From Solirubrobacterales bacterium (GTDB lineage Bacteria > Actinomycetota > Thermoleophilia > Solirubrobacterales > Solirubrobacteraceae), in assembly GCA_019240115.1 (NCBI GenBank), contig JAFAYV010000017.1:1-64000 (forward strand): DNA of 64,000 bases, read 5' to 3'. Position 1 is the first letter of the stretch; every line of letters begins with the position of its first letter. The position numbers were made by a program, and so were the translations under genes. Below, in pieces: positions 32,469 to 46,325 of the stretch. The notes under the pieces were generated by a model, which saw only the letters and a list, made by a program, of their open reading frames with translations, made no database searches and had not been told where the DNA came from.

Positions 32469-32498
32469 TTGAATCAGGTCATTTAAGCGGCTTAGAAT
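32469..32498 (+). promoter_or_regulatory. Promoter for the coiled-coil gene
   Basis: TTGAAT (32469-32474) and TAGAAT (32493-32498) are 18 bp apart in a short AT-rich patch. A start site near 32505 would give an almost leaderless mRNA for the GTG at 32509. Confidence 0.5.
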
Positions 32499-32508
32499 CG
32501 CGCGCCGG

Positions 32509-34068
32509 GTGACCGATGCGTGGCATGCGGTGAAGGTCAGGGAGTTCGAGCACGTTCTCGTCTCTCCGAGCGTCGCGCTGCTCCGAGTCACCGGCAAGGC
32601 GCCCCGCCGCCGCTCGGCGGACACGTCCCGCCCGACGCTGCTGGCCGACGACGGGCACACGGTCAAGCGCGTCGCGGCCATCCCGTCGCCGCCCGACGCC
32701 CGGGGGACGCTGCGCGCCGCCTACACGGTCGCCGCCGACCTGATCGACTCGGGCAGCGTCTTCTCACTCGAGCTCGACGACGGTGAGGTCATCGCTCTGC
32801 CCACTCCGACCCGGGGTGCGACCCGACTGGCGCCCAAGCCGCGGTCGTCTCGTGGCAACGCGATCGCGGCGGCGGCCGATCGCCGAGCCGACGAGGAGCG
32901 CCGCACGGGCATGGTGACCAAGCTCTCCGAGCTGTCCGCCGCGCTGGCCGAGAGCGAGCGGGTCCGCGGTCGCCTGCGCAGCGCGCTGGCCTCCGCACGC
33001 GCGGAGTCCGAGCAGGCGGGCGAGCGCACGCGCGCGCTCGAGGCCCGGCTCGGCGACCTCGAGAGCCGCCCGCCGGCCGCCCTGCCGGCTGCCATCGCTC
33101 CTGCGGCGGACGTCGATGAGCGGGTGCGCGCCGCGCTCAGCGCAGCCGAGGGTCGGGCGCAGGCGGTGCTCCTCTCCGAGCAGGAGCAGGCCCAGGCGCG
33201 CATCGCGGCGCTGGAGTCCGAGCACGCCGAGGTCCGGGAGCGCCACGAGGCGCAGCTCGCCGAGCTCGCCGAGGCGTACAGGATCCGGCGCGCCGAGGTA
33301 GAAATGGCACATGAGGCCGCGATGACCGACGCCCGCCACGCCCACGAAACCGAGCTTGACCGGGTCAAGCGCTCGCGTGACGAGCTCGAGCGCTCGCTCG
33401 CGGCCTACATCGCCGAGGCCGACGCCCGCCAGGAGCTCCAGAGCTCGGTCGAGCAGGAGCGCGGGCGCGCGGCGCGAGTCCGCGACGAGCTCGAGACGAC
33501 GAAGGAGACGGTGCGCCGAGTGTCCGAGGAACGCGACGAGCTCGAGGCGTGGCGCGGCGACCTCGAGCGCCGGCTGATCGGCACGACCGACGAGCTCAGC
33601 CAGCTCATGCAGGACCGCAGCGGCGAGGCCGGCGAGCTGCTGTGGCTGCGCGCCGAGCTCGCCGAGGCGCAGGCGCGGGCCGAGCTCGCCGAAGCGCGCG
33701 TGACGGCGCTCGACCGCCGCCTCGCCGACGCGCGCGCCCAGGAGGCCCGGCGGCTGACCGAGGAGACCGCGGCGCGGGCCGAGCCGAAGGGCAACGGGGC
33801 CGGCAACGGTTCGCCGACCTCCGCCGAGCCCCGCAGCGCGGTGGGCCTGGTACGCAGCCTCGCGCCCGCGAGCGTTCGGCCGCCGGAGGCCGGCGATCAG
33901 GCGCTGGCGGTCGCGCGCCAGGAACTCGAAACGCTGCGCGGCGAGCTCGCCGCCACTCGCGACGCGGCCTCTCGCGAGCGAGCCGAGATGCTGCGCCGAA
34001 CAGCCGTCGCGGCGGCCGAGGAGCAGGCCGAGCGCGAGCTCGCGCAAGCCGCTTCATCCACGGCCTAA
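32509..34068 (+). CDS. Long coiled-coil protein of unknown function
   Basis: A 519-residue protein starting at a GTG. The first ~105 residues (VREFEHVLVSPSVALLRVTG, RGTLRAAYTVAADLI) look like a compact beta-rich domain without known family. From ~125 to ~420 it is an almost unbroken heptad pattern rich in Glu/Arg/Ala, e.g. LAESERVRGRLRSALASARA and EELRETTK-like stretches, interrupted near residue 195 by a Pro/Ala hinge. A Gly/Asn/Ser linker (~425-440) precedes another short coil. There is no signal peptide or membrane helix. A cytoskeletal, scaffolding or DNA-segregation role is possible but unsupported. Confidence 0.7.
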   Translation: MTDAWHAVKVREFEHVLVSPSVALLRVTGKAPRRRSADTSRPTLLADDGHTVKRVAAIPSPPDARGTLRAAYTVAADLIDSGSVFSLELDDGEVIALPTPTRGATRLAPKPRSSRGNAIAAAADRRADEERRTGMVTKLSELSAALAESERVRGRLRSALASARAESEQAGERTRALEARLGDLESRPPAALPAAIAPAADVDERVRAALSAAEGRAQAVLLSEQEQAQARIAALESEHAEVRERHEAQLAELAEAYRIRRAEVEMAHEAAMTDARHAHETELDRVKRSRDELERSLAAYIAEADARQELQSSVEQERGRAARVRDELETTKETVRRVSEERDELEAWRGDLERRLIGTTDELSQLMQDRSGEAGELLWLRAELAEAQARAELAEARVTALDRRLADARAQEARRLTEETAARAEPKGNGAGNGSPTSAEPRSAVGLVRSLAPASVRPPEAGDQALAVARQELETLRGELAATRDAASRERAEMLRRTAVAAAEEQAERELAQAASSTA

Positions 34069-34194
34069 CGGCCACGTTTCACCCGCAAACACTGGGGTTC
34101 TCCGCCGTCCTGAAGGCCGGGATCGCGTCGCGGACGCGGTAGAATACCGGGGGAAGAGATCGCCTCATCGACGGCATCCGCGGCGACGGTCTCG

Positions 34195-34216
34195 GGCTCG
34201 GTCTTCCGTCCGAGCC
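34195..34216 (+). promoter_or_regulatory. Hairpin in the nrdJ leader
   Basis: GGCTCGG and CCGAGCC form a 7-bp stem around an 8-nt loop about 85 bp before nrdJ. It may shape the leader or end upstream transcription. No cobalamin riboswitch or NrdR box could be recognised in the 230-bp gap. Confidence 0.35.
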
Positions 34217-34300
34217 GTTCGCAAGCATTCCCGGCCCGCTCGAGCACTCCGAGCTCGAGCCGGGGCACTTGCCCAGCCAGCGGAGAACGAGAGGAGCAGC

Positions 34301-39571
<5,271 letters not shown>

Positions 39572-39590
39572 TCCGGCCGGTGGCGGCGGC

Positions 39591-39655
39591 GCCGGCCGGA
39601 ACCGCCGGCCGGAACCGCCGGCCGGAACCGCCGACCGGAACCGCCGACCGCAACC
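39591..39655. repeat. 13-bp tandem repeat, five units
   Basis: Three identical units GCCGGCCGGAACC are followed by GCCGACCGGAACC and GCCGACCGCAACC, starting 20 bp after the nrdJ stop. The remaining spacer up to 39809 holds no gene. Confidence 0.9.
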
Positions 39656-39809
39656 CCCCCGGCCGCACCCCAGGCCCGGCGGCTCGGAGAAAGACCGGCG
39701 TGTCCCGAATTCGCCTCGGGCATCCGACGCCGCTCGGGCGAGGGCGTCGGCTACCGTCCCGCATGAGCGGGGTGCCTTCTACGGACGATTGCTCGGAGAG
39801 GAGAGCCGG

Positions 39810-40730
39810 ATGCGGATGAGGATCGAGACGAGCGCGCGGCGGCTGGCGACGGCGGCGACCGTTCTGGTCTGCGTGGTCGCGGCGACGGCGCTCGGCGCGG
39901 CGTGCGCGTCGGCGCGGCGGGCGCCGGTGACCTCCGCGCCGGTGACCGCGGGCTCGGGCTATCTCGCGCTCGGGGACTCGGTCAGCTTCGGCTATCAGGA
40001 ACCGCAGGTCGTCCCGGCGCCCGATTATCTGAAGTCGTCGAGCTTCCTGGGGTTCCCCGAGCAGCTCGCCTCAGAGCTCCATCTCACGCTCGCCAACGCG
40101 TCCTGCCCGGGCGAGACCTCGGCGAGCCTGGTCAACGCGAACGCGCAGAGCAACGGGTGCGAGAACGCCGCTCGTGGCATGCCGCCGATCGCCTACCGCA
40201 AGCTGTTCCCGCTGCACGTGTCCTACACGGGCTCACAGCTCGCGTTTGCCGTGTCCTATCTGCGCGCCCATCCCGGCGTCCGGCTCGTGTCGCTGATGAT
40301 CGGCGCCAACGATGCGTTCGTCTGCCAGGAGACGACGGCCGACAAGTGCGCGAGCCTGCTCGAGCAGGCGGCCCTGCAGTCGCGGATCAGCGGCAACGTA
40401 CGCCGGATCCTGACCGCGATCCGGGACACCGCGCACTATCGCGGCCAGGTGGCGATCGTCAACTACTTCTCGACCGACTACGCCTCGCCGACCATCGACG
40501 CGCTCTCGCACGCGCTCAACCGCATCCAGGACACGGCCGCCAAGCCGTTCCATGTCGTCATCGCCGACGGGTACGGCGAGTGGCAGGCAGCGACCGCGCG
40601 CGCCGGCGGAAGCAGCTGCACAGCGGGGCTGCTGACGCAGCTGCGCACGGGCAAGTGCGGCATCCACCCGACGTATGCGGGGCAGGCACTGCTCGCCGAG
40701 GCGCTGCTGAAGGCGATCCGGGTCGGCTGA
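39810..40730 (+). CDS. Secreted SGNH/GDSL hydrolase
   Basis: A 306-residue exported esterase/lipase-like protein. The N-terminus has Arg residues, then the hydrophobic AATVLVCVVAATALGAACAS ending in an Ala-rich cleavage site or lipobox-like LGAAC. Block I is YLALGDSVSFGYQ (nucleophile Ser), block III is SLMIGANDAFVC (G-x-N-D), and block V is GIHPTYAGQALLAEAL with the catalytic His (D/I-x-H). Eight cysteines suggest disulfides outside the cell. ATG at 39810 follows GGAGAGGAGAGC. It would deacylate lipids or polysaccharides; the target is unknown. Confidence 0.85.
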   Translation: MRMRIETSARRLATAATVLVCVVAATALGAACASARRAPVTSAPVTAGSGYLALGDSVSFGYQEPQVVPAPDYLKSSSFLGFPEQLASELHLTLANASCPGETSASLVNANAQSNGCENAARGMPPIAYRKLFPLHVSYTGSQLAFAVSYLRAHPGVRLVSLMIGANDAFVCQETTADKCASLLEQAALQSRISGNVRRILTAIRDTAHYRGQVAIVNYFSTDYASPTIDALSHALNRIQDTAAKPFHVVIADGYGEWQAATARAGGSSCTAGLLTQLRTGKCGIHPTYAGQALLAEALLKAIRVG

Positions 40731-40793
40731 GGCATCGCTCGGGGCGATCCGCTTCGGCTGGGGCATCGCGCGAGGCGATCCGGGTCGGCTGAG
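40711..40793. repeat. 31-bp imperfect tandem repeat over the SGNH gene end
   Basis: Two full 31-bp units (40711, 40742) and a partial third (40773) share GGCGATCCG..TCGGCTG and GGCATCGC. The first covers the last codons (AIRVG) and stop of the hydrolase, so the gene 3' end has been copied downstream. Confidence 0.85.
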
Positions 40794-40835
40794 TTCGCGG
40801 CCCTAGGCAAGCCGGAGTCGGCTGATCGCGAGCCG

Positions 40836-41471
40836 TCAGCCGTTCGCGGCGACGCCGAAGAGCATCGCCACGAGGGCGGTGGTCGAGCCGTCGGTCGGCC
40901 CGCCGTCGGCCGACCCGCCGTCGGCCGACCCGCCATCGGCCGACCCGCCATCGGCCGACCCGCCGTCGGCGGTGCGCGCGGCGCTCTCGCGCTCGATCTC
41001 CTCGGCTCGGCTGACGAGCTCGGAGACCGCTGCCGCCAGGTCGCTGCGGCCCTGCTCGTCGAGGGCGAGCGAGCGCCGGCTGACCGACGCCTGCTCGGCG
41101 TCGAAGCCGCCCGCGTTGGCCGCCGCGCCGATCATCCGAGCGGTCTCCTCCAGCGCCGAGCCGGTCACGGCGTTGCGCACGACGCGCGGGAGATCGCTCC
41201 ATGCCTGATCGGTGATCTCGGGCAGGCCGATCGCCCGGTAGTAGTGCTCGACCGCGCCCCGGCGAGGCTGGGTGCCGGCGAGCTCGATCAGGCCGACGCG
41301 GACGAGGAAGCGGACGTGGTAGCTGACGTTGCCAAGCGGGGCACCGAGCTCCTCGGCGATCTCGCTCGGACTCGCCACCCGATCCTGCAGGACCCGCAGG
41401 ATGTGGATGCGCAGTGGGTGGGCCAACCCCTTGACCAGGCGCGGATCGTCGATCTCGGTGATCGGTTTCAT
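40836..41471 (-). CDS. ArsR-like (winged-helix) regulator with Ala-Asp-Gly-Gly-Ser repeats
   Basis: A 211-residue regulator. Residues 8-90 are a winged helix: RLVKGLAHPLRIHILRVLQD, ASPSEIAEELGAPLGNVSYH, VRFLVRVGLIELAG. A helical dimer/ligand region follows, then near residue 170 five copies of (A/S)DGGS-type repeats, then a short hydrophobic end TALVAMLFGVAANG. The ATG at 41471 starts MKPITEIDD; an upstream TTG/ATG frame is less likely. The repeat is encoded by a 15-bp DNA repeat and may vary between strains. Its target is unknown; the divergent GT4 gene is a candidate. Confidence 0.8.
   Translation of the reverse strand: MKPITEIDDPRLVKGLAHPLRIHILRVLQDRVASPSEIAEELGAPLGNVSYHVRFLVRVGLIELAGTQPRRGAVEHYYRAIGLPEITDQAWSDLPRVVRNAVTGSALEETARMIGAAANAGGFDAEQASVSRRSLALDEQGRSDLAAAVSELVSRAEEIERESAARTADGGSADGGSADGGSADGGSADGGPTDGSTTALVAMLFGVAANG
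40896..40970. repeat. 15-bp coding tandem repeat
   Basis: Four near-identical 15-bp units (CGACCCGCCGTCGGC with one third-base change) and a variant fifth encode SADGG on the minus strand inside the ArsR-like gene. Unit length is a multiple of three, so gain or loss keeps frame. Confidence 0.9.
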
Positions 41472-41644
41472 GGCAGCCGAGCGCTCAATGTGGAGCACGC
41501 CATTCTCCCGCTCACAATACGCTGCACCGAGGAACCCCGTCGAGTTACGTCCATGTCTGCCGACCCCAACGCAATCGAAAGCATCGACCGGAGCGCGGCC
41601 GGCGCGGCCGGCGCGCGGCGCGCACGAGCCATGGCGGGGACCCC

Positions 41645-42847
41645 GTGATCCTGTTTCTCCACCACCGCTACCGCATGACCGGCGGGGAGGAGCGCGGCGT
41701 CGCCGATCTCATGTGGTTGGTCCGGGAGTGGCTGGGCGAGGACGCCGAACTGATCGCTCGAGACTCGAGCGGGCTTTCCCGCCATGTCGCCGGAGCAGGG
41801 CTTCTGGCGGGGGGACTGCATCCTGAGACGGTCGCGCGGGCGGTCCGACGGACCCGTGCCCGGATCGTTCATGCGCACAACGTACACCAGACGTTCGGTT
41901 GGCGGGCCCTGTCGGCGGCGCGCTCCGCGGGAGCCCGAGTCGTCCTGCACCTGCACCAGTACCGCATGGTGTGCGCGATCGGGGTCTGCTTTCGCGACGG
42001 CACCGAGTGCATGCGCTGCCACGGGCGCAATACCCTGCCCGGCATCGCGCTGAACTGTCGGGGCTCGCGCGCGGAGGCGCTGGCCTACGGCGCCGGACTC
42101 GCCGTCTGGCAACGACGGCTCGCCGCGCACGTCGACGCCTTCGTGGTCCCGAGCCGATTCGCCGGCGTCCGCCTGGCCGAGCTCGGGGCGCCGATCCGCG
42201 CGCCGCTCGTCGTCCCCCACGTCGTGCGCGAGACCGAGAACGCAGGGATGATCGCAGCGGGGCCAGTCGCACCTGATCCCGGAGTCAGCTCCGAGAATCC
42301 CGACGGCCACCATCCCGGCGCGCCGTTCGCGCTCGTCGTCGGGCGCCTGACGCCCGAGAAGGGCATCGACGTCGCGATCGATGCCTGCGGGCGTCTCGGG
42401 CTCGACCTCGTCGTCGCCGGCGACGGCCCCGAGCGCGAGCGGCTCGCGGCGCGTGCCGCCGCCGACCGTCCCCCCGCCGCCGGGCGTGCCGCCCGGGCGG
42501 TGCGCTTCCTCGGAGCGGTCGCCCCGGCCGAGCTCGCCGCGCTGCGGCGGCGGGCGGTGATCGGGCTCATGCCGTCCCGCTCGGCGGAGACGTTCGGACT
42601 GGCGGCGGCCGAGGCGATGGCGGCGGGGCTCCCGATGGTCGCATCGCGCATCGGAGCCCTGCCCGAGCTCGTCCCCGAGCAGTGGCTGGCCGCGCCCGGC
42701 GATCCCGGCGCGCTGGCGGAGACGATCGAGCGGGTCTGTGCCGACCCGTCGGCGCCCGCGCGCGCTCGCGAGGCCGCCCGCGCGACCTGCGCGCCGGAGG
42801 TCGTGGCCCCGGCGTTGCGCGCGGCCTACGAGCACGCGACGGGCTGA
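41645..42847 (+). CDS. Glycosyltransferase family 4
   Basis: A 400-residue retaining GT-B glycosyltransferase. The N-terminal half starts [20 protein letters not shown] (the GG near residue 12 is typical), has [12 protein letters not shown], and a Cys cluster [20 protein letters not shown] seen in a subgroup of GT4 enzymes. The C-terminal half has [20 protein letters not shown] and the nucleotide-sugar site [23 protein letters not shown] at 41645. It would add a sugar to a cytoplasmic glycolipid acceptor; donor unknown. It is away from the main glycan locus. Confidence 0.88.
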   Translation: MILFLHHRYRMTGGEERGVADLMWLVREWLGEDAELIARDSSGLSRHVAGAGLLAGGLHPETVARAVRRTRARIVHAHNVHQTFGWRALSAARSAGARVVLHLHQYRMVCAIGVCFRDGTECMRCHGRNTLPGIALNCRGSRAEALAYGAGLAVWQRRLAAHVDAFVVPSRFAGVRLAELGAPIRAPLVVPHVVRETENAGMIAAGPVAPDPGVSSENPDGHHPGAPFALVVGRLTPEKGIDVAIDACGRLGLDLVVAGDGPERERLAARAAADRPPAAGRAARAVRFLGAVAPAELAALRRRAVIGLMPSRSAETFGLAAAEAMAAGLPMVASRIGALPELVPEQWLAAPGDPGALAETIERVCADPSAPARAREAARATCAPEVVAPALRAAYEHATG

Positions 42848-43043
42848 CCGCAGAACCGCGCGCAGCGGGGCCGGTGCGTGCCAGCGCGATCGGCGTCCCG
42901 CCGCCAGCCGCGGCAGCGAGCCGCCGATCAACGACCCGCCGAGCACCTGCGAAGTCATGCTGGCAAGCCGAATCGGCCCAGGCCGCCGGCTCGTTTCTGG
43001 CCCCCGGGGAGCCGGCCGCCAGCTCACAACTAGACTGAACGTC

Positions 43044-43451
43044 ATGGATACCGAACGCGATATGAACCTCACCGACGAGCAGTGGCGGGCCCGGCTGACG
43101 CCCGAGCAGTACGAGGTCCTGCGCCGACAGGCGACCGAGCGTCCCTTCACCGGCGAGTACGTCAACGTCAAGGACGACGGGACCTATCGCTGCGCCGGCT
43201 GCGGAGCCGAGCTGTTCTCCTCCGACACGAAGTTCGAGTCCGGCACCGGCTGGCCGAGCTTCTATGAGCCGGCCAACACCGAGAACGTCGAGCTGCACCG
43301 GGACCGCAGCTTCGGCATGGTCCGCACCGAGGTCCGCTGCAAGCGCTGCGGCGGCCATCTCGGGCACGTCTTCGACGACGGCCCCAGGCCCACGGGGCAG
43401 CGCTACTGCATCAACTCCTGCGCGTTGTCCTTCGACACCGCCGGCAAGTAG
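43044..43451 (+). CDS. msrB: Peptide-methionine (R)-S-oxide reductase
   Basis: A 135-residue MsrB that repairs methionine R-sulfoxide in proteins. The zinc-binding pairs CAGCG and CKRCGG are present, with [13 protein letters not shown] and [20 protein letters not shown] as family signatures. The catalytic Cys is in RYCINSCAL; a second Cys three residues later replaces the more usual Ala/Val. ATG at 43044 gives [17 protein letters not shown] 43062 is the alternative. The stop abuts the stop of the converging DedA gene. Confidence 0.93.
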   Translation: MDTERDMNLTDEQWRARLTPEQYEVLRRQATERPFTGEYVNVKDDGTYRCAGCGAELFSSDTKFESGTGWPSFYEPANTENVELHRDRSFGMVRTEVRCKRCGGHLGHVFDDGPRPTGQRYCINSCALSFDTAGK

Positions 43452-44057
43452 TCACCGCCTCCGCCTCCGCCTCCGCCGCCGCCGCCGGCTCAGCGCGAAG
43501 GCGCCGGCCGCCACCACGATCACCACCGCGAGCGCGACGACGCCGAACTGGGTGATGACGTGGGCCGCGGCCTCGCCCGCGTAGTAGCCGACGAGGCCGA
43601 AGGTGATGCCCCAGGTGATGGCGCCGAGCGCGTTGTAGACGAAGAACACGAGGAACGGCATCTCGTCGATGCCGGCCAGCCACGCCGCGGCGAAGCGGAT
43701 GAGCGCGATCCAGCGGGCGAGGAACACCGCCTTGGGCCCGTGGCGCGCGAAGAAGCGGTCGCCCGCGGTGATCGCCTCGAGGCGGCGGTGATGCAACGGC
43801 CCGGGATGCTCGAGCACGCGGCGCCCGAAGTGGCGGCCGAGCAGGTAGCCGAGGTTGTCGCCGACGATCGCCGAGGAGACGCCGATGAGGATGACCAGCC
43901 AGAGCTGCAGCTTGCCCTGGCTGGCGAGCACTGCGGCGAGGACGAGCGCGGTCTCGCCCGGCGAGGGCACTCCCATCGACTCCAGGCCGATGATTGCCGG
44001 CAGCGCGTAGCCGAGCCCGCCGGAGACGCTGATGATCGCGGCGAGGGCGATCAGCAC
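43452..44057 (-). CDS. DedA/SNARE-associated family membrane protein
   Basis: A 201-residue DedA protein, a family now linked to lipid-carrier flipping. LESMGVPSPGETALVLAAVL contains the E-x-x-x-x-P-x-P-G-E motif, GVSSAIVGDNLGYLLGRHFG follows, and FFARHGPKAVFLARWIALIR is the conserved F/Y-x-x-x-G motif. Five hydrophobic helices can be counted. The C-terminus is a run of eleven Arg encoded by CGG/AGG-like codons. GTG at 44057 overlaps the methyltransferase stop by 7 bp. Confidence 0.87.
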   Translation of the reverse strand: MLIALAAIISVSGGLGYALPAIIGLESMGVPSPGETALVLAAVLASQGKLQLWLVILIGVSSAIVGDNLGYLLGRHFGRRVLEHPGPLHHRRLEAITAGDRFFARHGPKAVFLARWIALIRFAAAWLAGIDEMPFLVFFVYNALGAITWGITFGLVGYYAGEAAAHVITQFGVVALAVVIVVAAGAFALSRRRRRRRRRRR

Positions 44058-44788
44058 GGGCGGCGCAGGACCGCGAGCAGCGAGAGCCCGAAGGCGAGCG
44101 TGCGCCCGGCGGCCAGCCAACGAGCCTCGAGGGCCATCGGCAGCTCGAGCGCGTCGTTGAGCCACGCCGGGCCGACGTCGAGGTCCGATCCCCGCCCGTT
44201 GCGCGACGGCAGCCGCCGCCGGGCGAGGCGCACGACCGCCGCGGGGGCGAGGAGGAGGCTGTTGAACGAGCTGAGCCGCCCGACCGTCCACCCCGCCCCA
44301 CGGGCCGCGTCGGAGAGCATCGCCCGCGTGTAGCGGCGGAAGTGGTGGTTGGCCTCGTCGTGGGCCGACCACAGCGAGGGATAGGCGGGCACGGTGACGA
44401 GGAGCCGCCCACCCGGCCGACAGACGCGGCGCAGCTCGGCGAGCGCGGCGCGATCGTCGGCCGTGTGCTCGATGACGTCGAGGCACGTGATCAGATCGAA
44501 GCTCGCATCCGGCCAGGGCAGCTCCTCGAGACGCCCCACGCGAACCTCGCCGTGGCCGCGCGAGCGCGCCAGCGCGGCCGCGTCCTCGTTGAGCTCGATG
44601 CCGCTGACCGTGCCGTAGCGCACGAGCTCCTGCAGCATCCGGCCCGAGCCGCAGCCGGCGTCGAGCAGCTGGGCGTCCGCGGGCAGGGCGAGCCGGCGCA
44701 GCTCGGCGTCGATGATCCGGCGGCGGCCGCGATACCACCAGTGGTGCTCGTCGACCGCGTGGGTCGCCTGCATGAGCTTCTCGTCCAT
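44051..44788 (-). CDS. Class I SAM-dependent methyltransferase
   Basis: A 245-residue methyltransferase. AQLLDAGCGSGRMLQELVRY is the SAM-binding motif I, LEELPWPDASFDLITCLDVI covers motif II/III, and the N-terminal HHWWYRGRRRIID segment is typical of methyltransferases found with glycosyltransferases and lipid-linked pathways. A weakly hydrophobic C-terminal end (FGLSLLAVLRR) may contact membrane. It overlaps the DedA gene, so both act in the same transcript, perhaps on lipid-linked intermediates. Confidence 0.87.
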   Translation of the reverse strand: MDEKLMQATHAVDEHHWWYRGRRRIIDAELRRLALPADAQLLDAGCGSGRMLQELVRYGTVSGIELNEDAAALARSRGHGEVRVGRLEELPWPDASFDLITCLDVIEHTADDRAALAELRRVCRPGGRLLVTVPAYPSLWSAHDEANHHFRRYTRAMLSDAARGAGWTVGRLSSFNSLLLAPAAVVRLARRRLPSRNGRGSDLDVGPAWLNDALELPMALEARWLAAGRTLAFGLSLLAVLRRPC

Positions 44789-44844
44789 CGTTTGGTGATC
44801 CTGCCAGTTGGGGGCGCGGCGCGTCCGGCGGCGGCGCGTTTCGC

Positions 44845-46317
44845 TCAGGCGACCGCCACCGGATCGTGATCGGCGGCGGGCGCCCGGGGCAGCCGCAGCG
44901 TGAACCGCGCACCGTGATCCCCAGTGCCGTCGAGCACGAGCGTCCCGCCCATCCGCTCGGCCAGTTCGCGCCCGATCGCCAAGCCGAGGCCGAACCCGGC
45001 CTGGCCCGCGGTGTTCTGCCCGCGGCGAAAACGGCTGAAGATCGCCTCGCGATCCTCCTCGGCGACGCCTGGCCCCTCATCGCACACGCTGATCGCGACC
45101 TCGGGCGTGCAGCGCAGGATGACACGGACCTCCGCCCCGCGGGGGCTGACCTGAACCGCGTTGTCGAGCAGGATGCGCAGGATGCGCGCGATGCTGCCGG
45201 GGTCGCCGAGCGCCCACACCGAGCCGTCGAGGTCCTCGAGCTCGGAGCGAACCCCGCGCTCCTCGGTGCCGAGCTCGAACTCGGCCACCACCGCCCGGCT
45301 CAACTCGCCGAGCTCCACCGGCTCCGAGCGCAGCTCGACCTGGGCGTCGATCCGGCTGAGGTCGAGCAGATCGGCGGCGAGGCGACCGAGGCGGCGCGAC
45401 TGGGCCCGCGCCCGCTCGAGCAGCGCGCGGGCGTCGTCGAGATCGGGCTCGGGATCGTGCAGGTCCTCGTTGAGCAGCTCGAGCATGCCGTCGAGCGAGG
45501 TCAGCGGCGTGCGCAGCTCGTGCGAGGCGGTGGCCACGAACGCCCGGCGGGCCTCCTCCTGGACGATCAGCCGCTTCTGCATCGAGGCCAGCGTCCGGGC
45601 CAGGTCGCCGACCTCGTCGCGGGCGCGGTCGACCGGGACCTGTCCGCCGGGGCCACCGTCGGCGAGCAGCAGCGCGGCCTCGCGCAGCCGCCGCAGCCGT
45701 CGCACGAGCGTCGCGGCGAGCGGGATCCCGAGGATCAACGTCAGCGCGAGCCCCGCCAGCGAGGCGTCGAGGAACGCGCGGCGCACGACCCCGACGGCGT
45801 CGGCGATCTCGTCGATCGGCTTGATCACGACCAGGACCCAGTACTGGTTGGCGTTCGTGAACGGGATCGCGGCCAGCGCGTATTCGTGGTCCTCGATCGT
45901 GACGTAGCCGAAGTTCGGGCGCTCGGTCGTGAACGCCTTCGCGCGCGCGGCCTGGCTCTCGCTCTGCGCGACCGGATGGCCGTACGGCGCGGTGCTGTCG
46001 TAGCCGCCGCGACCGGGATAGCCGTAGACGCCGACGAGCGCTCCGCCGATGCGGTTGCCGGTCCGGACCTGCAGCCGGTGCAGCGCCTCGCGCGAGTGTA
46101 GGTCGGGATCGTCGATCGCCGGCAGGTGCTCGAAGCTGCTCTTCGTCGAGGCGCCGAGATCGTGGCGCAGCGCGGCCACCTCGGCGTGGCGGAGGCTGTT
46201 CTCCAGCGGCCCGAGCAGCGCGACGGCGGCGACGGCGAGCGTGGCCAGGGCCGTGACCACGACCGCCCCGACGATCCGGCCGCGCAGACCCAGCGCCCCG
46301 CGTCCCGGCAGTCGCAT
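44845..46317 (-). CDS. Sensor histidine kinase
   Basis: A 490-residue membrane kinase. A membrane helix (VVVTALATLAVAAVALLG) is followed by an extracytoplasmic domain to about residue 175, a second helix (LAGLALTLILGIPLAATLV), and a HAMP domain (LRRLREAALLLADG). The phosphoacceptor is in FVATASHELRTPLTSLDG, and the ATPase has N box ILRILLDNAVQVSP, DEGPGVAEED and GFGLGLAIGRELAERMGG. All catalytic motifs are intact. It is 8 bp downstream of its response regulator. The ligand is unknown. Confidence 0.93.
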   Translation of the reverse strand: MRLPGRGALGLRGRIVGAVVVTALATLAVAAVALLGPLENSLRHAEVAALRHDLGASTKSSFEHLPAIDDPDLHSREALHRLQVRTGNRIGGALVGVYGYPGRGGYDSTAPYGHPVAQSESQAARAKAFTTERPNFGYVTIEDHEYALAAIPFTNANQYWVLVVIKPIDEIADAVGVVRRAFLDASLAGLALTLILGIPLAATLVRRLRRLREAALLLADGGPGGQVPVDRARDEVGDLARTLASMQKRLIVQEEARRAFVATASHELRTPLTSLDGMLELLNEDLHDPEPDLDDARALLERARAQSRRLGRLAADLLDLSRIDAQVELRSEPVELGELSRAVVAEFELGTEERGVRSELEDLDGSVWALGDPGSIARILRILLDNAVQVSPRGAEVRVILRCTPEVAISVCDEGPGVAEEDREAIFSRFRRGQNTAGQAGFGLGLAIGRELAERMGGTLVLDGTGDHGARFTLRLPRAPAADHDPVAVA

Positions 46318-46325
46318 CGGGCGAC

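Noticed and set aside
34069-34300. Cobalamin riboswitch or NrdR box upstream of nrdJ
   Set aside because: Expected for a B12-dependent reductase, but no B12-box-like segment or ACAC...GTGT pair could be found by eye.
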